38,982 nt of DNA. Source: Syntrophobacteraceae bacterium. Lineage in GTDB: Bacteria; Desulfobacterota; Syntrophobacteria; Syntrophobacterales; Syntrophobacteraceae. The notes beneath the pieces are model-generated. The model searched no databases. It was given only the letters and a program-made list of their open reading frames with translations, and was not told where the DNA came from. The position numbers were made by a program, and so were the translations under genes. Positions 23,470 to 30,463 of the stretch are shown piece by piece. The DNA lies in contig PLSV01000162.1 in the NCBI GenBank assembly GCA_003165235.1, positions 1-38,982 on the forward strand, written 5' to 3'. Every line of letters starts with the position of its first letter. The stretch's first letter is position 1.

Positions 23470-24051
23470 CTAGCTGTTTGAGGCCACACCATCCAGCCAC
23501 AAAACGCTTAGATCAATCTCTATCTCCTGAAATGGTTCGGCGCGCACCTTGTAGTCTTCGGAAAACGCGCCCAGCAGCACCCATCTGCCGGATTCGAGCC
23601 GAAAGATTTCCAGGGTCTTAGCAAGGGGATCAATCAGCCATGAATGTTGTACTCCATGTTGGCCGTAGAGAGCCATCTTTTTGACTCTGTCTAACCGAAG
23701 AGTACCCGGTGAGAGCACTTCGCAGATCCAATCCGGGGTGATCGAAATCCAATTTGTCTGTTTCACTCCCGCAAACCGTTCCTTTCGCCACCCAGCCAGA
23801 TCGGGAACCAGGATACTCTCTCCGAACTTGATTTCAGGTTCATCCAGTATCACCCATCCCCCAGGACCTCCGCTGCGGCCATGGTAATAGGGAGGGACAA
23901 GTTCTGCTCCTAAGCATGAGGAAGCAAGGGAGTGCTCCAATGACGGCCTTGGGATAACAATCAATTCACCGTCAATGATCTCTCCTGTCATATTTTCCGG
24001 AATGCTGTAGAGATCGTCGTAGGTTGCCTTCTTTTTTGCCGCCTCCGGCAT
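23470..24051 (-). CDS. Uma2 family (DUF820) PD-(D/E)XK nuclease-like protein, copy 2
   Basis: 193 residues from ATG 24051 behind AAGGAG. Same layout as copy 1: GEIIDGELIV, EPEIKFGESILVPDLAGWRK, TPDWICEVLSPGT and SWLIDPLAKTLEIF. The VLSP segment is the usual family form, where copy 1 has ILSA. The upstream regions of the two genes also resemble each other (GAATTCTAC motif before the ribosome-binding site), so the duplication included the 5' flank. The 118-bp gap between copies holds no other gene. Role unknown; multiple copies per genome are common for this family. Confidence 0.85.
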   Translation of the reverse strand: MPEAAKKKATYDDLYSIPENMTGEIIDGELIVIPRPSLEHSLASSCLGAELVPPYYHGRSGGPGGWVILDEPEIKFGESILVPDLAGWRKERFAGVKQTNWISITPDWICEVLSPGTLRLDRVKKMALYGQHGVQHSWLIDPLAKTLEIFRLESGRWVLLGAFSEDYKVRAEPFQEIEIDLSVLWLDGVASNS

Positions 24052-24104
24052 TGTCTCACTCCTTCCCCTGAGAATTCTACTAAAGGTCCTTCAAAAAAGC
24101 CAAA

Positions 24105-24992
24105 TCAAACCTTCCCCGCCTCTCCCCGTCCCCCCGCATCTGTCTTCACCGCAAGGGCGCACAAATGGGCTTCTAAAGAAGTCAGCGCCTGTTCCATGAA
24201 GTAGTCGCTGAACGGGTTTCGATCTTCCGGCAAAACGTGTGAGAAAAGAGCCGGCAGGACGGGCCGCACAGGCGTCACGAGCGCCCCCAGAGCGCGGGTT
24301 GGCGGAAGGGACAGCAGACGGTCCCTTTTGCGGCCCAACATCCTGCTTACAAACAGCCGGAGAAGAAAATTCTGGCACAGGCAGCATTTGACAATCCGTC
24401 TGTCGGAAACCCCTGCGCTCAGTCCCGTAAATTCGAGGAACCGGCGATAGCAGGATGCGATCTCGATAAGCCGGCCCGGGTCTCTTTTGAAGTCCTCCAG
24501 AAGTTCATCGTATCTTTGCGGCGTGGGTGATCCGGCCAGCCAGAGGGCTTCAAGCTCTGATTCGAGCAACCGATGGCATTCGATCTCAGAAAGTCTTTTT
24601 ACCCCGATGTAATCCCTCACATGGCGGGCGCGGCTCAACTCGTTTATTACCGGATGCCAGAGCGCATCGACCAGAAAATGGCAGGCGAAGCCAAGCCCCC
24701 ACGGGACTGTGCTTGCGTGGGCGGTTTTAAGCGGCGAAGAGGTTTGGTCAATCCAGTCGGAAATGATGGAAATTCCTTCCCGGTCCATGAGATCGTGCAG
24801 CGCATTGCCCAGAGAGGACAACGAAAAGGAAGGCAAATCGTAGAAAAAGATGTCAGGAGAAATAGCCCCGATAAAAAACGCCGGGGATCGCGGGCAGGTG
24901 GGCGGGCTGTGGATTTCATCCGGCGACAGGCTGCCGGCGCATCTGTTCAGGAGCTCATCGGCCAGGTAGAGATGGAAACGCTCTTTGGGCAT
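24105..24992 (-). CDS. zinc-dependent phospholipase C-like protein
   Basis: 295 residues. The N-terminal half has features of the zinc-dependent phospholipase C family: GAISPDIFFYDLP, a following ALHDLM histidine/aspartate, and GLGFACHFLVDALWHP with spaced His and Asp residues that could bind metal. No signal peptide is visible, so it would be cytoplasmic. Bacterial members of this family are widespread and mostly uncharacterised, so catalytic activity should not be assumed. No strong ribosome-binding site precedes ATG 24992. It follows the small lipoprotein gene by 30 bp in the same direction. Confidence 0.7.
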   Translation of the reverse strand: MPKERFHLYLADELLNRCAGSLSPDEIHSPPTCPRSPAFFIGAISPDIFFYDLPSFSLSSLGNALHDLMDREGISIISDWIDQTSSPLKTAHASTVPWGLGFACHFLVDALWHPVINELSRARHVRDYIGVKRLSEIECHRLLESELEALWLAGSPTPQRYDELLEDFKRDPGRLIEIASCYRRFLEFTGLSAGVSDRRIVKCCLCQNFLLRLFVSRMLGRKRDRLLSLPPTRALGALVTPVRPVLPALFSHVLPEDRNPFSDYFMEQALTSLEAHLCALAVKTDAGGRGEAGKV

Positions 24993-25022
24993 AGTTGCAA
25001 GGCCTGTGCGGGATCAAAGAAC

Positions 25023-25277
25023 TCACTTAATCCTATTCGGGTCCCCTACGGCTTCATCGATGGCTTTGGTCCGGTCGTCTCCCAATGTTTGAGCCGCTCG
25101 GGCCTTGTCGATCGGCTTTTTTCCAAAATCCCGGATGCTCTCCGTGGCCTGTTGAGTGGCCGGTTTGGAGTCTTTTCCTTCCTTTTGCGCATCCTTTGCT
25201 TTTGAACAGGAGCAAAAAGCCAGCAGAGCGATGCTCAACACCGAAACGGCCAAAGTGCGAATTCCCCCGACAATCAT
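25023..25277 (-). CDS. small lipoprotein, function unknown
   Basis: 84 residues from ATG 25277, which lies eight bases after GGGAG; a GTG at 25286 would add three residues. A hydrophobic signal (TLAVSVLSIALLAF) ends at two cysteines in CSCSK, consistent with a lipobox. The mature part is Lys/Asp/Ala/Gln-rich and probably helical, with ESIRDFGKKPIDKARAAQTLGDD. No known domain recognised. It is downstream of the octad element at 25290 and upstream of the phospholipase-like gene. Confidence 0.65.
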   Translation of the reverse strand: MIVGGIRTLAVSVLSIALLAFCSCSKAKDAQKEGKDSKPATQQATESIRDFGKKPIDKARAAQTLGDDRTKAIDEAVGDPNRIK

Positions 25278-25289
25278 GTGAATCACTCC

Positions 25290-25425
25290 CGATGAGACTG
25301 ACGCCGTGACGCGGAGATACGGGGATACGGAGACTTGAGGGCATTAGCGGATACACCACTCACTTGATCTCCCCCTCTCCTTGTCACCCCTTCACCGCGT
25401 CCCTACATCCCCGCGTCATCTTCCA
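25290..25425. repeat. octad-type inverted-arm element (GACGCGGG type) at the end of the 25403-25948 gene
   Basis: Left arm: GACGCCGTGACGCGGAGATACGG then GGATACGGAGAC. Right arm: CCCTTCACCGCGTCCC and CCCCGCGTCATC. The core contains AGCGGATACACCACT (25346-25360), identical to the core of the element at 8687, preceded in both by GAGGGC. The last codons and the stop of the adjacent gene are formed by the right arm. Confidence 0.75.
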
Positions 25426-25948
25426 TGTCACAGAAAATTTTTACGGCTTCGGGAATCAGCTTTCGAATGAATGACTGCCGGTCACCTTCAAACTCGGCTA
25501 CATATTCTTCGTAGAGCGGGTGAGCGCTGGAAAGGGCGGGTGTGTTATACCTGACTGCCGAATACTGTTCCTGGAAGGTCTCGATGAGGTCGACCAGGGG
25601 GACCTGCAGAAAGGGGTAATCATCGAGCCAGCCCAGCCGGTACATTGCCTCGAAGCGCACGAGGTCGAGCAGGAAGAGCGTAATGTCGGTCACATTCAAT
25701 TTAGATTCGCTGTCGAGGAAATGGAACCGGGGAGCGAGGCCAAGTCCCTTGATTCCCATAATCAACTCGTATAAGGCCGAGGATGAATCCTCCCCCCCCA
25801 GGACCAGGTGCTTGATTACCGGATTACCAAGCCCGCGGACGGAGGTATTGTAGTCAAACGAAATCCCGAACCGGCGCCCCCATGGACTGAATCCCTTCTT
25901 GGCGGCAATGCGCCGCCTGCATTCGCTGATGAAGAGTAAGCTGCCCAT
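25403..25948 (-). CDS. conserved-looking protein of unknown function downstream of AMMECR1/MEMO genes
   Basis: 181 residues; I do not recognise the family. It has no signal peptide or membrane segment. It mixes helical parts (ALYELIMGIKGLG, TDITLFLLDLVRFEAMYRLG) with acidic stretches (YEEYVAEFEGDR), and looks like a soluble cytoplasmic protein. It starts 18 bp after the AMMECR1-like gene, so it probably belongs to the same operon. The final residues DDAGM and the stop codon are encoded by the octad repeat that begins there, so the natural C-terminus may have been slightly altered. Confidence 0.65.
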   Translation of the reverse strand: MGSLLFISECRRRIAAKKGFSPWGRRFGISFDYNTSVRGLGNPVIKHLVLGGEDSSSALYELIMGIKGLGLAPRFHFLDSESKLNVTDITLFLLDLVRFEAMYRLGWLDDYPFLQVPLVDLIETFQEQYSAVRYNTPALSSAHPLYEEYVAEFEGDRQSFIRKLIPEAVKIFCDMEDDAGM

Positions 25949-25966
25949 TTAAACCCCCGAAACGAT

Positions 25967-26548
25967 TCAAAAAACATCCGCTGAAAATACAAATAGCTCA
26001 ACGTCTTTGTCTTTCCAGGCTTCTTCAGGGAGTCCGGCCTTGTGACAGGTCCACTTGAGAAGCTGTTCCCGGTTCCAGTTGTGTTCGGTTGCAACCTGCG
26101 GCAAAAGAAGGCCGGACCGGACTCCTCTGCGAATTAAGAGTCCATGTTTTCCAATTTCGATTTCCGAGGGGTCGGCGATCCGCTGTATCGGGGTCAGGAC
26201 GGATATTTCTATGTCGATCTTGTCAAGTTCATCGCGGGCGAGTGCGCAAAATCGGGGGTCCCCGAAAGCGGCTTCAACCGCCATTCTCTCGATGGTTTCC
26301 CAAAGCGGGGCGCGGGCCTCGATCATTCCGATGCACCCGCGAAGGTCATTGCCCTTGTGGATGCAGACGAAAGCCCCCCCCGGCTCTTTGAGCCTGGGGG
26401 CATCCACCGCAATATCGGACATGGCTTCACCCAGGCAGCGGCAGCGGATCGCATGAAAAGCCACTTCACGAAGCTTTTCCTTTTCTTCGGCGCTCAATCC
26501 CAGATTCACCCCCGTTTTGCGGGGATTAGAGCTTTGGTGATTCTTCAT
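25967..26548 (-). CDS. amrA: AmmeMemoRadiSam system protein A (AMMECR1 domain)
   Basis: 193 residues from ATG 26548, eight bases behind GGAG; the frame upstream of it lies inside the MEMO-like gene. The AMMECR1 domain is recognised by FVCIHKGNDLRGCIGMIEA (strongly conserved LRGCIG), AAFGDPRF, the IEISVLTP segment and a C-terminal EEAWKDKDVELFVF. In the named three-part AmmeMemoRadiSam systems this protein occurs with a MEMO homologue and a radical SAM enzyme. The gene overlaps the MEMO-like gene by 23 bp, which supports co-expression. No radical SAM gene is in the window. Molecular role in bacteria is not settled. Confidence 0.92.
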   Translation of the reverse strand: MKNHQSSNPRKTGVNLGLSAEEKEKLREVAFHAIRCRCLGEAMSDIAVDAPRLKEPGGAFVCIHKGNDLRGCIGMIEARAPLWETIERMAVEAAFGDPRFCALARDELDKIDIEISVLTPIQRIADPSEIEIGKHGLLIRRGVRSGLLLPQVATEHNWNREQLLKWTCHKAGLPEEAWKDKDVELFVFSADVF

Positions 26549-27383
26549 TTTTGGCGCTCCGGTAAATTGCGGCCGCGACATACCCGACAACCCCGGACCT
26601 GTCGCCGGTCACATCACCCGAATTAGCGTAGTTGAGCACTTTGCATCGGTCAGCGCCGAGCTTTTTGGCTGCAAGCATCAGGGTAATCAACGGCCCCGCC
26701 CCGCAAGCCTGGGTCCTCTGATTTTCCACTTCAGCGGCGAGCCCCTGCGGATCGAAACAGTTCAGCCGCTCCAGGCAGACCCCGTCCAGCAGCATCGCTT
26801 TTTCGTAGGGATAGTAATGCGACAGATCGCTGCTCGCGATAATCAATACCCGCTTGTTGCTGCAGGCCTGCGCAATCGCCTCGGCCAGCTTGAGGCAAAA
26901 ATCGTAGCGCTGGGTCCCCATTATGACGGGCGTCAGACTGAAGGAGTCCAAAACGATCTGGAGGAAGGGAAGCTGGATTTCAAGGGAGTGCTCCCTGGAG
27001 TCGGCTTGCGGGACATAGTGAATGATAGCGGTGTTCTTATAGAGTTCATCGATCAGCTCTAGGTCCAGAGGGACAATGCCCAGGGGGGTGCGATATCCGC
27101 CCAGATTGTAGATGCTCGCTCCGGCGAAGCTTTCCTGGTGGCTGGGAGCGAGTATGAGCACCCGGTCAAAGCGACTCTTCAAAAGGAGCTTATAAGACCA
27201 GGCAGCTACGCTTCCCGAATAGATATACCCCGCATGTGGAACGACAAGACCGGTAAGTTCTCCCTCCAGATCGGAAGGGCGAACCCGGTCAAGATACCTG
27301 CCAAGCTCCTCTTTCAGCAGCGCACGATCGGCCGGGTACCAGGTCCCGGCAATTACCGACTCCCGAATTTTTTCGGCGCTCAT
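26526..27383 (-). CDS. amrB: AmmeMemoRadiSam system protein B (MEMO-like)
   Basis: 285 residues from ATG 27383, five bases behind AGAGG. The MEMO fold, related to class III extradiol dioxygenases, shows AGTWYPAD at the N-terminus, VVPHAGYIYSG, LAPSH, REHSLEIQLPFLQ, ASSDLSHYYPYE and CGAGPLITLM. The histidines of the first two motifs and the cysteine of CGAGP correspond to the metal/active pocket of human MEMO1. Cytoplasmic; chemical function in bacteria unknown. The neighbouring AMMECR1 gene overlaps its 3' end. Confidence 0.93.
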   Translation of the reverse strand: MSAEKIRESVIAGTWYPADRALLKEELGRYLDRVRPSDLEGELTGLVVPHAGYIYSGSVAAWSYKLLLKSRFDRVLILAPSHQESFAGASIYNLGGYRTPLGIVPLDLELIDELYKNTAIIHYVPQADSREHSLEIQLPFLQIVLDSFSLTPVIMGTQRYDFCLKLAEAIAQACSNKRVLIIASSDLSHYYPYEKAMLLDGVCLERLNCFDPQGLAAEVENQRTQACGAGPLITLMLAAKKLGADRCKVLNYANSGDVTGDRSGVVGYVAAAIYRSAKNEESPKL

Positions 27384-27476
27384 GTTTGCCTTTGCCTCTT
27401 TTTGATTGCCCACCGCAGTGCTCGGCGTCAGTTCGGGGCAACTACCCACAATGCCCTGCAGTGAATGCTCTGAGAG

Positions 27477-27941
27477 TTATTCGATCCTGGGCGACAGCGT
27501 CCACTTTATGAACCACCATTGGGCGTCCAGACCCTTGTCCAGGCAGACAATCCCCCCGTTCTGGAACTTGAAAATAAGCCTCTCAGCCGATCCGGTAATC
27601 AGAAAGCCGGTAAGCCGTTCCATGCAAGGCAAATGTCCTACGAGCATGAGATTATCGCCGGTTTTCAGCGTATTTGCAACTGCGGCGACATCATCGAGGG
27701 GATCAATGCCTGAAATCGGCTCGGCTTTGCTCATTTCCCCCTGAAGCGCCACGGCAAAGATTTCCGCTGTCTGCCGCGCTCTCTTCCTGCCACTGTGCCT
27801 TATAGCCGCAGGCCGCACACCGTAGCCTGCGGCGACCTCCGCTATGCGGTTTACATCTGCATAGCCTTCCTGAGACAGGCCCTGCTCGGGGTCCTGTTCT
27901 TTCGAGAGGCTTTTTCCATGCTGAACAAGGTAGAGCGCCAT
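27477..27941 (-). CDS. sixA: SixA-type phosphohistidine phosphatase
   Basis: 154 residues, the right size for SixA, a small member of the histidine phosphatase (phosphoglycerate mutase) superfamily. It begins ALYLVQHGKS, where the usual RHG/RHA catalytic motif has Gln for Arg before the catalytic His. Other marks are SGRKRARQTAEIFA (second Arg), and LMLVGHLPCMERL with the second catalytic His. E. coli SixA dephosphorylates a phosphohistidine in a phosphotransfer protein; the partner here is unknown. It lies 93 bp upstream of the MEMO-like gene and may share its transcript. Confidence 0.88.
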   Translation of the reverse strand: MALYLVQHGKSLSKEQDPEQGLSQEGYADVNRIAEVAAGYGVRPAAIRHSGRKRARQTAEIFAVALQGEMSKAEPISGIDPLDDVAAVANTLKTGDNLMLVGHLPCMERLTGFLITGSAERLIFKFQNGGIVCLDKGLDAQWWFIKWTLSPRIE

Positions 27942-28048
27942 ATTTTTCCTTCGTAAGGCGTATTAAAAAACTATTCGCAGCAAAGGCCCCGGATGTTTAA
28001 CTTTTAATAAGAATTATATCTTTGTCTGTCTGTTGAAAAGAGAAAGAA

Positions 28049-28231
28049 ATGGAGAACCCTCAGACGATCCAATACTGTAGCTTCGAAGGCGAGACCTATT
28101 GGGAAGACTTTGAAATCTGTGCGCTCCTGCGTTGCATGATTTGCAAAAAAGGCCAATGGGAAGACCGGGAAAGCTCCGGGCTCGCCGCTTTGTTAGGGCA
28201 GCCCTTTTGCAGGGGCATGCGCTCTATTTGA
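28049..28231 (+). CDS. possible small cysteine-rich protein
   Basis: 60 residues, starting at ATG 28049 behind AAAGAGAAAG. It contains five cysteines, including CMICKKGQW, and several acidic/aromatic residues (YWEDFEICALL). It overlaps the 3' end of the opposite-strand gene by eight bases and is the only candidate in the 282-bp gap between sixA and the tandem exported proteins. No homologue comes to mind. The spacing of cysteines could suit metal binding, but a chance frame is as likely. Confidence 0.3.
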   Translation: MENPQTIQYCSFEGETYWEDFEICALLRCMICKKGQWEDRESSGLAALLGQPFCRGMRSI

Positions 28232-28538
28232 GAGTCTTTATCGCCTCGACAGCATCCAGGTAAAGCTGGGCTTGAGCGGGAGACATAACCGGATGGCGGC
28301 CAGTCAACTGCAAATCGCCGTTGCTTCTAACTATTCCCAGAAACTGCCCTCCTTTGGGGAGTATGCTGTAGGCCCCTTCATCCACCTTTGCAAGCGTCCC
28401 GACTTCTTGCCCATCTGCATCGAGGATAGCCCATTTGCCATCCTCCTGGGCCTTGAGGGTGACTTCATCAGCCAGGCCAGTAGAGACAAAGCCCATCAAA
28501 AGAAGGGATAGACATATGAGAGCAAGCGCTTTTTTCAT
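28224..28538 (-). CDS. small exported protein, paralogue of 28584-28898; function unknown
   Basis: 104 residues with a clean signal peptide (MKKALALICLSLLLMGFVSTGLA, cut before DE). The mature 80 residues look beta-rich then helical: EDGKWAILDADGQEVGTLAKVDEG, YSILPKGGQFLGIVRSNGDLQL, and a C-terminal helix LYLDAVEAIKTLK. AGGAGG stands before the ATG. It is a tandem copy of the next gene, closely similar over the whole length including the 5' flank. The family is not recognised; it should be periplasmic or secreted. Confidence 0.75.
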   Translation of the reverse strand: MKKALALICLSLLLMGFVSTGLADEVTLKAQEDGKWAILDADGQEVGTLAKVDEGAYSILPKGGQFLGIVRSNGDLQLTGRHPVMSPAQAQLYLDAVEAIKTLK

Positions 28539-28583
28539 CTAAGCCTCCTAGAACTTGGATGAACAGGTAAAGGAGCATCCGCC

Positions 28584-28898
28584 CTATTTGAGCGTCTTTA
28601 TCGCCTCGAGCAAATCCAGGTAAAGCCGGATTTCAGAAGGAGAGACAACCGCATGGCGGACCAGCAACTGCAAGTCGCCGTTGCTTTTAATTACCCCCAT
28701 ATACTGCCCCCCTTTCGGCAATATGCTGTAGCCCCCTTCATCCACCTTTGCAAGCGTTCCGAGTTCCTGTCCCCCGGCATCGATGATAGCCCATTTGCCC
28801 TCCTCCAGAGGCTTGAGGGTGAGTTCACCGGCCAGGCTAACAGAGACAAAGCCCATCAAAAGAAGGGATAGACTTATGAGAGCAAGCGCCTTTTTCAT
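28584..28898 (-). CDS. small exported protein, paralogue of 28224-28538; function unknown
   Basis: 104 residues, exactly the same length as its neighbour, with a near-identical signal peptide and the conserved GTLAKVDEG and YSILPKGGQ stretches. Differences cluster at the signal cleavage site, the first mature residues and the stretch LVRHAVVSPSEIRLYLDLLEAIKTLK. The upstream GGGAGG and the following bases match those of the other copy, so the duplication unit included the ribosome-binding site. The two genes are 45 bp apart and probably form one transcript. The domain appears to be a single small fold without cysteines in the mature part. Confidence 0.75.
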   Translation of the reverse strand: MKKALALISLSLLLMGFVSVSLAGELTLKPLEEGKWAIIDAGGQELGTLAKVDEGGYSILPKGGQYMGVIKSNGDLQLLVRHAVVSPSEIRLYLDLLEAIKTLK

Positions 28899-28958
28899 CT
28901 AAGCCTCCCAGGACCAAGGTAAAGAGGTGAATCCGTGAATTGATTTCTTCCCGTTAAC

Positions 28959-29633
28959 CTACCCACCTTCTTTCATTGCTTGACAATGGTGCTTTATATT
29001 CACTCCCTTGACCATAAAAATCACGCTTTCAGCAATATTGGTCGCCTGGTCGGCGGCCCGTTCGAGACATCGGGCGGCTATAATGGTCTCGACCGCCCTT
29101 TGCACGGCAGGAGCCTCGTTGGTCATATAGTCGAGAGCATCCTTGAGAATGCGGTAATTGAGAGAGTCGGCAAGATCGTCCATTTTGCAGACATCCGTGG
29201 CGATGTCGGCATTCTGGTTCACAAAAGAAGATATTACAGCGCGGAGCATGTCAAGGGCGGTATCGCCCAGTTCCTCGATGGAGAGATTACGGGGAAGAGG
29301 CGGGCGCCTGTTCAGGACCAGGGCCCTTTGGGCGATGTTTACGGCCTGATCCCCTATGCGCTCGAGTTCCACCGCGATCCGCAAGGCGCCGATTATGAAT
29401 CGCAAATCCCGCGCCATAGGCTGGTCGAGAGCGAGAAGTCTGAGCGCGTGACGGTCCACTTCCACTTCCAGCATATCGATTTCCCGGTCCCCGTCCAACA
29501 CTGTTTTGGCCAAGTCGTCGTCCCTTTCCACCAGGGCCATTATGGCGTTTTCCAGGGCTTTTTCGGCCAGGGTCGCCATCTGGAGGATTGTCATCTTGAG
29601 CTGTTCCAGATCGGAGTGGAATCTGTTTTCCAT
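28959..29633 (-). CDS. phoU: PhoU-type phosphate signalling regulator
   Basis: 224 residues, the standard PhoU length. Two three-helix PhoU repeats carry the characteristic metal-binding E/D-rich motifs: MEVEVDRHALRLLALDQPMARDLR with ELERIGDQAVNIAQRA in the first, and AARCLERAADQATNIAESVIFM in the second. PhoU links the Pst phosphate transporter to the PhoR kinase and limits phosphate uptake. No pstSCAB or phoBR genes are visible here, which is unusual because phoU normally ends a pst operon. ATG 29633 follows GGGAG. The protein is cytoplasmic and membrane-associated in known cases. Confidence 0.93.
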   Translation of the reverse strand: MENRFHSDLEQLKMTILQMATLAEKALENAIMALVERDDDLAKTVLDGDREIDMLEVEVDRHALRLLALDQPMARDLRFIIGALRIAVELERIGDQAVNIAQRALVLNRRPPLPRNLSIEELGDTALDMLRAVISSFVNQNADIATDVCKMDDLADSLNYRILKDALDYMTNEAPAVQRAVETIIAARCLERAADQATNIAESVIFMVKGVNIKHHCQAMKEGG

Positions 29634-30141
29634 TTGTCAACAACTCCCGGGGGGCCCCCATTAGTTCGAGAGCGGGGTCTTGTGTCCCAGAGTGATGGAT
29701 TTTTACTTCTTGTCCCCTGACTCGTGACTCTCAACCGGGAAGGCTCGCCCGTTTTCAGGCAATCCACATGTCAAATCGCAGGCTTCGATACAGATATCAA
29801 TGAATCTCGGACCGGTTTGGATTCTAATCTCAAAAAATAAGCGGATTCAACACAAATCTTAATAATCACTAAAAATAATACCCACCCCAAAACGAATTGA
29901 GGCGCCAGCCATCGTATCCCAAATTCCTGAATCCCGGAATCCCATTTTCGATGTACTTTAGGGGACGATTCTGGTATTGAAGAACCCCGGAATTGATTGA
30001 TTTATACCAGGCCTCCCGCGAACGCCCGGCGCGCCGGATAGATGTGTCGTGCAGTCGGCCTGCCCGCTACGCGCTCTCACGACGCAGAGTGGTTATTTTT
30101 TTCGGTGGGGCGCCATATAAGCTATCATACGAGGAGGATTT
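29634..30141. other. 508-bp intergenic region without a supported gene
   Basis: It contains a CCGGGGGGCCCCC-like palindrome near 29648, an AT-rich stretch (29810-29880), and an AATTCC-type octad fragment around 29921-29943 with a GGAATTGATTG counterpart near 29992. A 19-base word beginning AGGCCTCCC at 30009-30027 recurs at 32079. The rest shows no gene, tRNA or terminator that I can support. Confidence 0.5.
30009..30027. repeat. 19-bp dispersed repeat, copy 1
   Basis: AGGCCTCCCGCGAACGCCC occurs here and exactly again at 32079-32097. Each copy heads a GC-rich hairpin-prone stretch upstream of a + strand gene. Here the sequence following is CGGCGCGCCGG, itself palindromic. Confidence 0.65.
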
Positions 30142-30429
30142 ATGCCCAGAAGTTTCATTATCGTGTTTTCAGCTCTTTTTTTGATCTTTGTCTTTTCACC
30201 GTTTGCGCCCACCAAAACCACCTCAGCAGCTCAGGAAGAGATGATAGTCGGCGCCGTGGTCAAGCACGGGAAGGTGTTCGTGATCGAGACCGATGAAGGC
30301 GATTACATCGCCAAGGGCAAGGACCTGTCCAAAATGGAAGGCAAAATGGTCGAAGTCACCGGCACGATAAGTGAAAGTGACAAAGGCGACACGATCGAAG
30401 TAAAATCGGTTGAAGAGATCGAGGAATAA
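30142..30429 (+). CDS. small exported OB-fold-like protein, function unknown
   Basis: 95 residues, with ATG 30142 four bases behind GAGGAGG. The signal peptide (IIVFSALFLIFVFSPFAP) should be cut after SAA. The mature 65 residues alternate beta strands and charged turns: VVKHGKVFVIETDEGDYIAKGKDLSKMEGKMVEVTGTISE, then DTIEVKSVEEIEE. This pattern resembles small single-domain OB-fold periplasmic proteins. I infer the fold only and assign no function. It ends 34 bp from the convergent flavoprotein gene. Confidence 0.7.
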   Translation: MPRSFIIVFSALFLIFVFSPFAPTKTTSAAQEEMIVGAVVKHGKVFVIETDEGDYIAKGKDLSKMEGKMVEVTGTISESDKGDTIEVKSVEEIEE

Positions 30430-30463
30430 ATCCGTCGAACCTTGAATAAACATCCGCGATTTC

